This document shows positions 35,961 to 44,785 of a DNA stretch of 64,000 bases, one piece after another. The stretch covers positions 1,178,001 through 1,242,000 of the forward strand of contig NZ_CP180210.1 in NCBI RefSeq assembly GCF_047556435.1, in the 5' to 3' direction. Below the pieces are notes generated by a model. The model did not search any database. It had not been told where the DNA came from and saw only the letters and a list, made by a program, of their open reading frames with translations. Source of the DNA: Alteromonas sp047556435. GTDB lineage: Bacteria > Pseudomonadota > Gammaproteobacteria > Enterobacterales > Alteromonadaceae. Every line of letters begins with the position of its first letter. The stretch's first letter is position 1. Both the position numbers and the translations under genes were made by a program.

Positions 35961-37952
35961 ATGATAATCCGACAATGTTGTGCCGCAATAAGTAAACTAG
36001 CGGCATTATGCTGCCTGCTTTCCTTTAGTGTATTCGCGTCTGATCCAGTGAGCGTGTTATCACCCGATGGCAAAACGGAAGTGATAGTTACAGTGAACGG
36101 AGGTAAAGCCTATTATGAGGTTCTGCACAATAATAAGTTATATCTCGAGCCATCCCTGCTCGGCCTTGAAACCTCTATCGGTGATTTCTCGAAAGACCTG
36201 GAACTTCAGGCTGTAAAAACCGGAACGCAGGATTATCAGTACAGGATGTCCCGCGCTAAGGCGAGTGACATTCATTATGTAGCGAATACGGTATCTCTGG
36301 CACTTCAAAACTCCCGTTCAGACGTGCTGAGGGTTACTTTTCAGGTATCAAATAACAACGTGGCATTCCGGTATCAGGTTATCTCTGGGCATGACGCAAC
36401 TTTTCTGAAGGTGAATAACGAGCTAACGGCGTTTAACCTGCCGGACAATGCAAGAACGTATATCACGCCGCAAGCGCTACCGATGACCGGGTGGATGCAG
36501 ACGAAGCCAAGCTACGAAGAGCCCTACACTATGGGCGAAAAGATGCAGACACCATCCTCTAACGGCGTTGGTTATACGTTTCCTGCACTATTTCAGCTGC
36601 CTGATGAGGGGTGGGTATTGGTTTCTGAAACTGGCGTAGATAGCCATTATGTTGGCGCACGACTCAGCGAAGGAAATGCACAGGGCAATTATGTGATTCG
36701 CTTTCCTCAGCCACAGGAGAATGCAGGTATCGGAGATACCAGTGCGGCAATGGCGATCCCTGCAACTACACCGTGGCGAACAATAACCGTGGGGCAGAGT
36801 CTGGCTCCTATTGTTGAAACCACCGTGATGTTTGACGTTGTTGAGCAAAAATATGCGCCCTCTAAACAGTACCAGACCGGCCGCGCGACCTGGAGCTGGA
36901 TTGTCTGGCAGGATGACAGTATTAACGAGCAGGACCAGAAAGCCTTTATCGACATGGCTGCACAGCTTAACTTTGAATACGTGCTTATTGATAACTGGTG
37001 GGATCAGAGAATTGGGCGCGAGCGTATTGAGGCGCTGGCTGAATATGCCAGCAATAAAGGTGTCGGACTTCTTCTATGGTACAACTCAAATGGTTGGTGG
37101 AATAACGCGCCGCAAACTCCACAGGATAAAATGAATACCGCTGTCGCGCGGAAAAAAGAAATGGCTTGGATGCAGCAAAACGGGATCCAGGGTATCAAAG
37201 TTGATTTCTTCGGCGGTGACAAACAGGCTACCATGGCACTGTATGAGGACATTCTTTCTGATGCGAACGATTATGGGCTGGCAGTCACTTTTCACGGCAG
37301 TACGCTACCCAGAGGCTGGGAAAAAATGTACCCCAATTTTGTGACGTCCGAAGCAGTGTTGGCCTCTGAAAATCTGGTCTTCCGACAGGACGCGCTGGAC
37401 GCCCATGCTGTTAACGCGACGGTGTTACCGTTTACCCGAAACGCCGTGGGAGCGATGGATTTTGCACCGGTGTTTCTCAACAAGCGTTTGTCCCGAGATC
37501 AACAACAAGGTACGTTGCGAACCACAACTGATACGTTTGAGTTAGCAACCAGCATTCTTTATCAGTCGCCGGTGCAACATTTTGGTCTCACACCCAATAA
37601 TCTGCACGAGCAGCCTTCCCATGTATTGCAGTTCCTTCGCGAGGTTCCTGCTGACTGGGATGAAACCCGCTATATTGCAGGTAAACCAGGTGATGCTGCA
37701 GTATTGGCGAGGCGCTCTGGCCAGCGCTGGTATGTGGCAGCTGTAAATGGCAGGAAGCAGACAAACCCGCTGATGTTGTCTCTGCCAATGCTGGCCGGTA
37801 AGAACGTGACGCTGCTTTCAGACAGCAAAGATAACAAAGTGCAACGTTCGCAGATTACGATTGCAAAAGACGGTAGTTATTCGCTGTCACTTCGATCTGA
37901 GGGTGGGGCAGTGTTTATTTTTGCAGGCGATGAAGCGCAGACTGAGCAATAA
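35961..37952 (+). CDS. Glycoside hydrolase family 97 (alpha-glucosidase/alpha-galactosidase)
   Basis: Exo-acting alpha-glycosidase, secreted to the periplasm. 663 aa from ATG 35961 (a GTG immediately before is in frame). Signal peptide to about residue 26 (LSFSVFA|SD), N-terminal beta-sandwich (VSVLSPDGKTEVIVTVNGGKAYYEV), TIM barrel from about 300 with EYVLIDNWWD, GIKVDFFGGDKQ and HGSTLPRGWEKMYPNFVTSEAV, then a C-terminal beta domain. GH97 contains inverting and retaining enzymes; the Asp in KVDFF may be the retaining nucleophile, but this needs structural alignment. No SusC/SusD or sugar transporter is adjacent. Confidence 0.9.
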   Translation: MIIRQCCAAISKLAALCCLLSFSVFASDPVSVLSPDGKTEVIVTVNGGKAYYEVLHNNKLYLEPSLLGLETSIGDFSKDLELQAVKTGTQDYQYRMSRAKASDIHYVANTVSLALQNSRSDVLRVTFQVSNNNVAFRYQVISGHDATFLKVNNELTAFNLPDNARTYITPQALPMTGWMQTKPSYEEPYTMGEKMQTPSSNGVGYTFPALFQLPDEGWVLVSETGVDSHYVGARLSEGNAQGNYVIRFPQPQENAGIGDTSAAMAIPATTPWRTITVGQSLAPIVETTVMFDVVEQKYAPSKQYQTGRATWSWIVWQDDSINEQDQKAFIDMAAQLNFEYVLIDNWWDQRIGRERIEALAEYASNKGVGLLLWYNSNGWWNNAPQTPQDKMNTAVARKKEMAWMQQNGIQGIKVDFFGGDKQATMALYEDILSDANDYGLAVTFHGSTLPRGWEKMYPNFVTSEAVLASENLVFRQDALDAHAVNATVLPFTRNAVGAMDFAPVFLNKRLSRDQQQGTLRTTTDTFELATSILYQSPVQHFGLTPNNLHEQPSHVLQFLREVPADWDETRYIAGKPGDAAVLARRSGQRWYVAAVNGRKQTNPLMLSLPMLAGKNVTLLSDSKDNKVQRSQITIAKDGSYSLSLRSEGGAVFIFAGDEAQTEQ

Positions 37953-37986
37953 AAAGCCTAACGCCATTTGATTTGTCTGAGTCGTC

Positions 37987-38062
37987 TGGCGTCCCCACCG
38001 CGACTTGAACGCAGATCTAAAGCTTAGGAGGCTCTTGTTTTATCCAGTTAAACTATGGGGAC
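37987..38062 (-). tRNA. tRNA-Arg(CCU)
   Basis: The reverse strand folds as a full cloverleaf of 76 nt including encoded CCA. Acceptor GTCCCCA/TGGGGAC; D-arm GTTT/AAAC with GG in the loop; anticodon arm AGAGC/GCTTT with loop CTCCTAA, anticodon CCT; T-arm CTGCG/CGCGG with loop TTCAAGT; discriminator G. It decodes AGG. It stands alone between the GH97 gene and flgT. No clear terminator is seen downstream. Confidence 0.95.
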
Positions 38063-38070
38063 ACGCCGCT

Positions 38071-38098
38071 ATTATAACTATCTGACAGCAAAGGGAAA
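38071..38098 (-). promoter_or_regulatory. Promoter of tRNA-Arg(CCU)
   Basis: On the minus strand TTTCCC, 16 nt, TATAAT (perfect -10 at 38071-38076) followed by a GC-rich AGCGGCG discriminator. The predicted start is only about 2 nt before the mature tRNA 5' end, so almost no 5' leader is expected. Nothing else is seen in 38099-38221. Confidence 0.65.
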
Positions 38099-38221
38099 GT
38101 GCTCGGCGCGCTCATTTTGATACCGGGCACTATGGGAGGCAACTATCGGCCTCTGTCAGCCTGCCGCACGCGGAATTTGCCGTTAGGAGCTCTGTAATTG
38201 CTTAGTGACTCAGACGAACAA

Positions 38222-39397
38222 TCAGCGTTTCGCCACAAAATCATTAGGCTGGATATTTGCCAGAACGACGCCATCTGTAGCCTCTACCGTTGCTGTATCT
38301 GCGTAAGCACTCACTACTTTCACTTTGCCCGGATAGATATTGTACTGAATAAAACTCTGACCAAAGGCATCTTGAATCTGTCTTGTCTGGTAAAGAAACA
38401 GTTCATCGCCTACGCTGATTCCATGATCACGGCCCAGTGATACCTGAACACGATCTCCTGCAACCTGAATAACACGACCAGTAAGAGGCTGACAAGATAC
38501 TGCTTCTTCAATATCCCGCACCATGTCCTCCAGCGTATTGTCCAATGCGCTACCGTACTGAGACTGCCAGAACCGGCCTGCCGTCAGGTCTACCTGGGCA
38601 AAGCGGTCGTAGTCCCAACTGGCTTCCAGATCATATTGCTTTTCAAGCAGTACACCGCCGTTCATGCCATCTACCAGCCGCATGGTGAAGCCAAACTGAC
38701 GATAGGCAGTATCATCTTTCCAGAACGCCAGGGAAGAATGCTGTGGACGATATACGCTAAGATCAGTGATGATCCCTGTCAGCACGTATTGGGTTTTACT
38801 TTGTCGCGCCAGAACGGGCGCCTGACCCAGCACGGCGTCGTCGTTCCAATGTGCTGTATAGGGGGCAATATGCTGCAGTGACACGGCATCAGAAAAATGC
38901 GTAAACTGACGTTGCAGCCGGACAGCCAGCACCTCAGACAACGACTGCAGCTGGCCGTCTTGTGCCTGTTGACGGTGCAGTATAGGGTAATAACTGGTAG
39001 ATAAGGTACGGCGATAGTCCTGGGTATTACATTGATTGGTTTGCGGGAAAATATCTGCGCGTACACGCACCGTCACGTAATTGTCGTGCCAGGTTTCATT
39101 AATAAGCTCTACCTGTGACACTTCGCCAGAGGCGTGTATTTGCAGCTCATCATTACTCAATAGTCCGTTAGTCAGTGTCTGAATGCTCTTAACCGACGCG
39201 CCGGAAAACAACAGTGCCTGCTTAAGTGCTTCTTGTGTGGCTTTCTGACGAGCCATGGCTTTATCACCGTTTACCACTACAGCCTGCCCTTTTGCTTCAA
39301 ACCAGGCGGCAGAGGCTTGCCATGCCGGCAGCATCAACAGGCTTAATAAGGCGAGTTGTCGCCATGTAGTAAGGGTTTTAAAAAGCACAATACTCAT
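38222..39397 (-). CDS. flgT: Flagellar H-ring protein FlgT
   Basis: FlgT builds the outer H-ring around the LP ring of sheathed or sodium-driven polar flagella (Vibrio). 391 aa with a signal peptide to about residue 30 (AWQASA|AWFEAKG), the N-terminal FlgT domain with GKAMARQKATQEALKQAL-like helix, middle domain (TQYVLTGIITDLSVY) and a C-terminal beta domain (GRVIQVAGDRVQVSLGRDHGISVGDELFLY). Divergent from flgP. No recognisable flgO lies next to it. Confidence 0.9.
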   Translation of the reverse strand: MSIVLFKTLTTWRQLALLSLLMLPAWQASAAWFEAKGQAVVVNGDKAMARQKATQEALKQALLFSGASVKSIQTLTNGLLSNDELQIHASGEVSQVELINETWHDNYVTVRVRADIFPQTNQCNTQDYRRTLSTSYYPILHRQQAQDGQLQSLSEVLAVRLQRQFTHFSDAVSLQHIAPYTAHWNDDAVLGQAPVLARQSKTQYVLTGIITDLSVYRPQHSSLAFWKDDTAYRQFGFTMRLVDGMNGGVLLEKQYDLEASWDYDRFAQVDLTAGRFWQSQYGSALDNTLEDMVRDIEEAVSCQPLTGRVIQVAGDRVQVSLGRDHGISVGDELFLYQTRQIQDAFGQSFIQYNIYPGKVKVVSAYADTATVEATDGVVLANIQPNDFVAKR

Positions 39398-39582
39398 TAT
39401 GAGATACCGATTCTGATGATGGAAAATTTATTCGTGCCTCAACAACGAGCGCCTGCGGAACGTTGTGACAGTGCATGATACCAGCTCTGCGCCGCAAAAG
39501 CGGAAAGGCAACTTCTTTTACAATACTTTTTTGCTTGCACAAAGTATTCCCAAATTGCATATCGGCAGAATAGAAATAGGGC

Positions 39583-39597
39583 GGGCACAAATATTGC
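39583..39597 (+). promoter_or_regulatory. Sigma-54 promoter of flgP
   Basis: GGGCAC-AAATA-TTGC: invariant GG (-24) at 39584-39585 and GC (-12) at 39596-39597 with exact 12-nt offset. Start near 39609. The rest of 39398-39683 holds no coding remnant I can recognise. Confidence 0.8.
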
Positions 39598-39683
39598 TAT
39601 CTAGTGATTGCTAAACGTATTAGCAGTATGGCTAATATACGGTATTCAAGGTGGCGTAAGCACCAGTAGGCGAGCGAGCAGTT

Positions 39684-40172
39684 ATGATCGTAAAAATAGT
39701 TAAACTTATCCGTCTTTCGGTTATGTCTGGAGCGATTGTCACTTCAGTAGCATTAACGGGTTGCAGTTCTCTGGTAGACAAGCATGTCGAATGGGAAACC
39801 GTGGAACCAGAGTCTTATCCGGTACTGACGGCGGTTGGTTATGCGCCAATCGACAGCCAACAGGGCGACTCTGACAGCGTGCGCTCGCTTATGGCGATGA
39901 GAGCGTCTAAGCTGGATGCTTATCGCGAGCTTACTGAGCAGGTGTATGGGCAGCGTATCGAAGGCAATGAAACGCTGGCTAACCTTGTCGTCAATGACAC
40001 CCGCCTGGAGGCATCAGTAGAAGGTGTAATACGAGGCGCAAAAGTTGTGAAAACGTATCCCGTCGGTGAGGATACCTACGCCACTGAACTTGAGCTGGAT
40101 ATGGAACGGGTATACAACATTTATGTAAGCACAGCAAAGCCCAGGCGGATAAAAGAAGTTCGATACTACTAA
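39684..40172 (+). CDS. flgP: Flagellar outer membrane lipoprotein FlgP
   Basis: FlgP is an LPP20-family lipoprotein that forms part of the basal disk/H-ring in polar flagellates. 162 aa with lipobox ALTGC (Cys27), then the LPP20 core: AVGYAPIDSQ, SLMAMRASKLDAYRELTEQVYG and GAKVVKTYPVGEDTYATELELDMERVY. Under a sigma-54 promoter and divergent from flgT, as in Vibrio where flgO normally precedes it. Confidence 0.9.
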   Translation: MIVKIVKLIRLSVMSGAIVTSVALTGCSSLVDKHVEWETVEPESYPVLTAVGYAPIDSQQGDSDSVRSLMAMRASKLDAYRELTEQVYGQRIEGNETLANLVVNDTRLEASVEGVIRGAKVVKTYPVGEDTYATELELDMERVYNIYVSTAKPRRIKEVRYY

Positions 40173-40204
40173 ACGTTTGCGTTTCTGCGTGAGATAGTTA
40201 ATAA

Positions 40205-40229
40205 AAAAGCGCCGTCGGCGCTTTTCTTT
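40205..40229. terminator. Bidirectional terminator between flgP and flgN
   Basis: AAAAGCGCC-GTC-GGCGCTTTT (40205-40225), 9-bp stem flanked by A-run and T-run, serving both the plus-strand flgP and the minus-strand flgA/flgM/flgN. Confidence 0.9.
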
Positions 40230-40244
40230 TGAGGAGGGCTTTCT

Positions 40245-40676
40245 TCAGGCGCTTACGCCAGGACCGAGACCGGTACCTTTTGGCTTACCACTTTTATCGT
40301 AAGTGAGCGATTCTTTAGCGCGAACTTCCAGCATCAGATTTCTGAGGTGTGTCAAACGTAACTGGCCTTGCTCGACAGCTTTCTGATTAATTTCAGTTCG
40401 GTACTGACAATCTTCTAACAGCGCTTTCGCTTTATCAATGCCTTGCTCGACATCGTCAGTCAGCGCATCGTTTTGCTTAGCGTCTCGATACAGCGGATCA
40501 ATCTTGTTATCGGTATCGTTTATGGCTTCTAACGTCGTCTCCTTCTCTTTAAGAAGTGACATCAACGACTCAGCATCACGTGTACTTATCAGATGCAATT
40601 CCTGCTCGAGCAGCGAAGACAGCTGGCTCAAATATTTCACTTGTTGTTCGACGAGTGATTGCAGAGATTGCGTCAT
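40245..40676 (-). CDS. flgN: Flagellar export chaperone FlgN
   Basis: FlgN escorts the hook-associated proteins FlgK and FlgL to the export gate. 143 aa, almost entirely helical (LVEQQVKYLSQLSSLLEQELHLIS), typical of the family, with a disordered Gly/Lys-rich tail. TTAGGTAACTT precedes the ATG; only 7 nt separate it from flgM. Its clients are encoded at 51494-54855. Confidence 0.9.
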   Translation of the reverse strand: MTQSLQSLVEQQVKYLSQLSSLLEQELHLISTRDAESLMSLLKEKETTLEAINDTDNKIDPLYRDAKQNDALTDDVEQGIDKAKALLEDCQYRTEINQKAVEQGQLRLTHLRNLMLEVRAKESLTYDKSGKPKGTGLGPGVSA

Positions 40677-40683
40677 AAGTTAC

Positions 40684-41019
40684 CTAAGACTTTATACCGA
40701 AAACTTCAAATTCCAGGCGGGCTATTTTCTTTGCCAGCACTTCTGGATTAACCTGATACTCACCACTTTGGATGGCTTTCTTCAGTTTATCAACTTTTTC
40801 CTGATTAACCGGCGCTTCAGTGCCTTTTTTCTGCACCTGGTTCAATTGTTGCGCAGATTGGGTCAATGACACAGAATCCTGACGAGGCGCCGCAGTCGTC
40901 GCGCTCTTGGCTGCAACCTGTTGTTGCGCTGCCTGATTCTGAGTTTGCTGGTTAACCTTGTTGTTGTCTAACGGCGTCTTCGGAACCCCGTTATTGTTAT
41001 TCACATTATTAATTGCCAT
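40684..41019 (-). CDS. flgM: Anti-sigma-28 factor FlgM
   Basis: FlgM binds and blocks FliA until it is exported through the finished hook. 111 aa with an Asn/Gln-rich unfolded N-terminus (MAINNVNNNNGVPKTPLDNNKVNQ, partly) and the sigma-binding C-terminal helices (VDKLKKAIQSGEYQVNPEVLAKKI). A canonical sigma-28 promoter precedes it, giving the usual feedback loop. Confidence 0.93.
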   Translation of the reverse strand: MAINNVNNNNGVPKTPLDNNKVNQQTQNQAAQQQVAAKSATTAAPRQDSVSLTQSAQQLNQVQKKGTEAPVNQEKVDKLKKAIQSGEYQVNPEVLAKKIARLEFEVFGIKS

Positions 41020-41055
41020 AAAGAAATTCCACTACCTTTTTACACCTCATTAATT

Positions 41056-41082
41056 GTATCGGCAGGCATGTGTGTTTCTTTA
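41056..41082 (-). promoter_or_regulatory. Sigma-28 promoter of flgMN
   Basis: On the minus strand TAAA, 15 nt, GCCGATAC: -35 at 41079-41082 and -10 at 41056-41063. Spacer and both boxes match the FliA consensus. Confidence 0.9.
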
Positions 41083-41136
41083 GCGAATTTTCATCTTTGC
41101 CTAAAGAACGATTTACGTCGTGACTATGCCCGAATA

Positions 41137-41859
41137 TCAAAGGCTGACGACCACTTCCTGCGCACTGGCCACTTCTGCGATAACGGCTTTCTGTGAGCTT
41201 GCATTGACCACCTGAATAGTGTCTCCCACAACACCATCCTGCTTTGCAATACCCGCCGTTTTCACCTGCATACCAGATACGTTAGCGCTTATTGTAATAC
41301 GGTCGCCCTTACAAACAAAGCATAGCATGTTTGACTGTACAGGCTGACCATCACGGACACGCCGTTTCATTCTGGCGCCGACTAACCCGTCAATATCAGT
41401 ATAGGCGGTGTGGCGAAGCCGGTTTACATCGATATCGGCCGCCTGCAGGTTTTCTGAAGTCAGTATGGTACCTGGGCTAATCATGCCTGAGGTTACAATA
41501 ACCTGGCGGGTGCGGTTAACGTGTGCGCTGGTAAACAAATACCAGTCATTATTCCGACAGCTTACCCGAACAGAAATATAAGACTGGCTAAGTGACGCCT
41601 GATCGGCATCATAACTAAAGCCTTCCGGACAGCTTGGGATAGAAATGCGCTCATCGATATCAACGATGTCGACATTGACTTTAGTGTCGGCGCTATCTGA
41701 TTCAAGCCGGGATAACAAATACGCTTTCGCACCATCCTGTACTTTCTGATGCTGGCTTTTCGAAGTAGTCGCAGCCTCCGCTGTGAAAGCGGTAAGCAAG
41801 AGCATTGCTGCACATCCGACAATATTTCGGGACAAAATCTGGCAATTTACTTTTTTCAT
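41137..41859 (-). CDS. flgA: Flagellar basal body P-ring formation protein FlgA
   Basis: FlgA is the periplasmic chaperone for P-ring assembly by FlgI. From ATG 41859 it is 240 aa with signal peptide ending TAEA|ATT, then the FlgA/SAF domains (GTILTSENLQAADIDVNRL and VGARMKRRVRDGQPVQSNML). The frame is open 43 codons further (ATG at 41988, also 41889), but these residues precede the signal peptide and are unlikely to be translated as part of FlgA. The ribosome-binding site is weak. Sigma-54 promoter lies upstream. Confidence 0.9.
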   Translation of the reverse strand: MKKVNCQILSRNIVGCAAMLLLTAFTAEAATTSKSQHQKVQDGAKAYLLSRLESDSADTKVNVDIVDIDERISIPSCPEGFSYDADQASLSQSYISVRVSCRNNDWYLFTSAHVNRTRQVIVTSGMISPGTILTSENLQAADIDVNRLRHTAYTDIDGLVGARMKRRVRDGQPVQSNMLCFVCKGDRITISANVSGMQVKTAGIAKQDGVVGDTIQVVNASSQKAVIAEVASAQEVVVSL

Positions 41860-42033
41860 ATCCACTTTTTCGTGTTCAGTTGGTGTCATTTTGTCTATGA
41901 TTACTAAAGCACAGTCAGGCAATGAGGTTTTGCGCTGCTCGTATCGGCCTGCTACATTGCTTGAAAGCGCACGCATGCAAAGCGTCACTTTTTTGGCGAT
42001 GTTATGTAATCAGCATGTTGTTAAGGGACAAAC

Positions 42034-42048
42034 GCAATGATCGTGCCC
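42034..42048 (-). promoter_or_regulatory. Sigma-54 promoter of flgA
   Basis: Minus-strand GGGCACGATCATTGC: GG and GC at exact -24/-12 spacing, only the base before GG deviates from TGGCACG. Start near 42023, so the leader to flgA ATG is about 165 nt. It lies only 20 nt before the cheV start codon. Confidence 0.8.
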
Positions 42049-42067
42049 ATTATTTTAGAGGTGACGT

Positions 42068-42997
42068 ATGTCGGGAATTCTTGATTCCGTAAACCAACGA
42101 ACACAATTAGTCGGCCAGAATCGGCTTGAACTCTTACTGTTTCGTTTGAATGGCCGTCAACGCTTCGGCATTAACGTTTTTAAAGTAAGAGAAGTGCTGC
42201 AGTGTCCGCCTCTTACCTCCATGCCTAAGTTAAATAAGCTGGTAAGAGGGGTTGCCCATATTCGCGGCCAGACTATCTCGGTTATCGACCTCAGTATGGC
42301 TACCGGTGGTCGTAGAATTGAAGACTTGTCTACTGCCTTTATCGTTATCGCCGAGTATAATCGCTCTGTACAGGGTTTTTTGGTAGGCGCGGTAGAACGT
42401 ATCATTAACACCAACTGGGATTCGATTATGCCACCGCCACAAGGGACGGGGCGCGCCAGTTACTTAACCGCAGTGACAGAAGTCGAAAACGAGCTGATTG
42501 AAATTTTAGACGTTGAAAAAATACTGAATGAAATCTCGCCACTCAACGCAGACGTCAGTGCTGAAGTTGCCGCGGGTCTGACTACAGAAGGTAACGAAGA
42601 TAAAATCATCTTTATAGCCGATGATTCTGCCGTGGCGCGGAATCAGGTGAAAAAGGCACTGACCTCGCTCGGACTGGAAATAGAACTGGCTAAAAATGGC
42701 CTTGAAGCGCTCAAACGTCTTAAGCAAATTGCTGAAGAGTATGGGGATGTTACAAATCGCGTAGGTGTGTTGGTTTCCGATATTGAAATGCCGGAAATGG
42801 ACGGTTACACCCTAACTGCGGAAATTAAAAACACACCTGAGCTACAAAAGCTTCATGTGGTGTTGCATACCTCGTTGAGCGGCGTATTTAATCAGGCGAT
42901 GGTTCAGAAAGTCGGCGCAGATGACTTCATTGCGAAATTTCACCCGGATGAGCTGGCAACAGCCGTTCAGAAATGGCTGGTCAAAAAAGACGACTAG
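42068..42997 (+). CDS. cheV: Chemotaxis protein CheV
   Basis: CheV couples receptors to CheA and acts as a phosphate sink. 309 aa: CheW-like domain (residues ~15-165, FRLNGRQRFGINVFKVREVL) fused to a receiver domain with phospho-acceptor Asp in VLVSDIEMPEMDG (about 238) and Lys near the end. ATG follows GAGGTGACGT. The cheV-cheR pair beside flgA-flgB is the usual polar flagellar order. Confidence 0.95.
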   Translation: MSGILDSVNQRTQLVGQNRLELLLFRLNGRQRFGINVFKVREVLQCPPLTSMPKLNKLVRGVAHIRGQTISVIDLSMATGGRRIEDLSTAFIVIAEYNRSVQGFLVGAVERIINTNWDSIMPPPQGTGRASYLTAVTEVENELIEILDVEKILNEISPLNADVSAEVAAGLTTEGNEDKIIFIADDSAVARNQVKKALTSLGLEIELAKNGLEALKRLKQIAEEYGDVTNRVGVLVSDIEMPEMDGYTLTAEIKNTPELQKLHVVLHTSLSGVFNQAMVQKVGADDFIAKFHPDELATAVQKWLVKKDD

Positions 42998-43012
42998 CGG
43001 AGTTTCATTGGA

Positions 43013-43846
43013 TTGAAAAATAAAGAAGTGTCGGCCGACAACTATCGTGCTTTCGGTCGTTTCCTGGAACAGCAATGTGGCATTGTTCTGGGAGAAAATA
43101 AGCAGTACCTGGTCAGGAGCCGGTTGTCTTCGTTGCTCTATCAATATGACTTTGATGATATCGATACCTTAATTGATACCACCGTCAGGGGACATCGGCG
43201 GGATCTGCTGCAAAGTGTGGTCGACGCCATGACGACTAACGAAACCTTATGGTTTCGTGATGGTTATCCGTTTGATTTGCTGATACGTAAGTTGTTGCCG
43301 GAATTTGCCGCTAAAAACCGCAGGCTTCGGATATGGAGTGCCGCCTGCTCTTCCGGTCAAGAACCCTATTCCATCGCAATGTCATGCCTTGAATATCAAC
43401 GACGCAATCCCGGCGCATTGAGAGCAGGGGTGGAAATCGTTGCGACCGATCTGTCATCGGCCATGCTGGCAAAGTGTGAGCAGGGCCTGTATGACGAGTT
43501 GTCTCTGGCGCGCGGCTTGTCAGCAGAAAGGCGGCAACAATATTTTGACGTTCATGCAAGTGGAATGATGCAGGTGAAGCCGGAAGTACGCCGGATGGTC
43601 TCGTTCCGAAGCCTGAATTTGCTGCACAACTATGCCGGGCTTGGTCGGTTTGATATCGTATTTTGCCGCAACGTATTGATTTATTTCGCACCGGAAATAA
43701 AACAAAAGATACTGCAACAAATTGCCGCCCAACTGCAGCCCAGCGGCATCCTTTTCCTCGGCGCGTCTGAATCTATCAGTAGCGCCAGCGATTTGTTCAG
43801 TATGGTGAAGTGCCATCCAGGCCTTTACTACCAAAGAAAATCATAG
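43013..43846 (+). CDS. cheR: Chemotaxis protein methyltransferase CheR
   Basis: CheR methylates glutamates of chemoreceptors with S-adenosylmethionine. 277 aa; N-terminal helical domain, then the SAM-binding loop WSAACSSGQEPYSIAM (near residue 108) and the FDIVFCRNVLIYF motif. TTG start at 43013 with CGGAG upstream. Co-transcribed with cheV (15-nt gap). Confidence 0.95.
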   Translation: MKNKEVSADNYRAFGRFLEQQCGIVLGENKQYLVRSRLSSLLYQYDFDDIDTLIDTTVRGHRRDLLQSVVDAMTTNETLWFRDGYPFDLLIRKLLPEFAAKNRRLRIWSAACSSGQEPYSIAMSCLEYQRRNPGALRAGVEIVATDLSSAMLAKCEQGLYDELSLARGLSAERRQQYFDVHASGMMQVKPEVRRMVSFRSLNLLHNYAGLGRFDIVFCRNVLIYFAPEIKQKILQQIAAQLQPSGILFLGASESISSASDLFSMVKCHPGLYYQRKS

Positions 43847-43881
43847 TCTTACCTCTCTAAAAACTCCTCTTTCGTTCTGGT

Positions 43882-43896
43882 TGGCATCACCTTTGC
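43882..43896 (+). promoter_or_regulatory. Sigma-54 promoter of flgBCDE
   Basis: TTGGCATCACCTTTGCA: GG/GC pair at the exact -24/-12 spacing (TGGCAT-N5-TTGC) 30 nt before flgB. Start near 43908. Confidence 0.9.
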
Positions 43897-43925
43897 AGTG
43901 CTGATTACGAATTAGGAGTTTTATC

Positions 43926-44330
43926 ATGGCAATTAATCTCGACAATCTGGTTGGATTCCACCAAAAAGCGCTGTCTTTACGCACTGACAGAATGGAAGTC
44001 ATTGCCGGCAACCTGGCAAACGCAAATACGCCTGGTTATAAAGCCAGAGACATTGATTTCAATAAAGCAATGGAGTCAGCGCGTGCGGGTCAGCGTCAGG
44101 ATCTGGTGAAAACTCACGAAAAGCATATTTCCGGCTCTATGGCGTCGAATACGTTTCTGGAATATCGGGTTCCAACACAACCGGATACCGGTGACGGTAA
44201 TACCGTAGAAGTTCAGGCAGAGCGGAACCGCTTCCTGGATAACGGACTACGCTATCAGGCCAGCCTTGAGTTTCTCAACGGCAAAATTAAAGGCATGAAG
44301 AAAGCACTTGGCTCCGGTGGAGGGCAATAA
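43926..44330 (+). CDS. flgB: Flagellar proximal rod protein FlgB
   Basis: 134 aa rod subunit with the rod-family N-terminus (ALSLRTDRMEVIAGNLANANTPGYKARDIDF) and C-terminal amphipathic helix. TTAGGAG precedes the ATG. First gene of flgBCDE. Confidence 0.96.
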   Translation: MAINLDNLVGFHQKALSLRTDRMEVIAGNLANANTPGYKARDIDFNKAMESARAGQRQDLVKTHEKHISGSMASNTFLEYRVPTQPDTGDGNTVEVQAERNRFLDNGLRYQASLEFLNGKIKGMKKALGSGGGQ

Positions 44331-44332
44331 GA

Positions 44333-44755
44333 ATGAGTTTATTTGATGTAATGTCTATCTCCAGTACGGGGATGGAAGCGGAAAACGTCCGGTTGAATAC
44401 CACAGCCAGTAACATTGCGAATGCCAATAGTGTCAGCAGCAGTTACGAAGAAACCTACAAAGCCCGTCACCCCGTGTTTGCCGCAGAGATGCAGCGAGCG
44501 AATGAATATCAGTCAAAAGGGGCTGGCGTACAGGTAAAAGGGATTGTTGAGAGTGATGCGCCGCTTCAGGTGGAGTACGCACCCAATAACCCAATGGCAG
44601 ATGAAAACGGCTACATCTATAAGCCCAACGTCAATATCGTTGAAGAAATGGCAAACATGATGTCAGCCTCAAAGGCCTATGAAACGAATGTACAGGTGGC
44701 AGACACCACGAAGCGGATCTTCCGACGTGTTCTTCAGCTTGGTCAGGGTCAGTAA
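44333..44755 (+). CDS. flgC: Flagellar proximal rod protein FlgC
   Basis: 140 aa. N-terminus FDVMSISSTGMEAENVRLNTTASNIANANS and C-terminal NVNIVEEMANMMSASKAYETNVQV are the rod/hook signature ends. Begins two bases after the flgB stop. Confidence 0.96.
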   Translation: MSLFDVMSISSTGMEAENVRLNTTASNIANANSVSSSYEETYKARHPVFAAEMQRANEYQSKGAGVQVKGIVESDAPLQVEYAPNNPMADENGYIYKPNVNIVEEMANMMSASKAYETNVQVADTTKRIFRRVLQLGQGQ

Positions 44756-44785
44756 CACGCGCTAGCGTTTTGTGAGGAAATTAAC

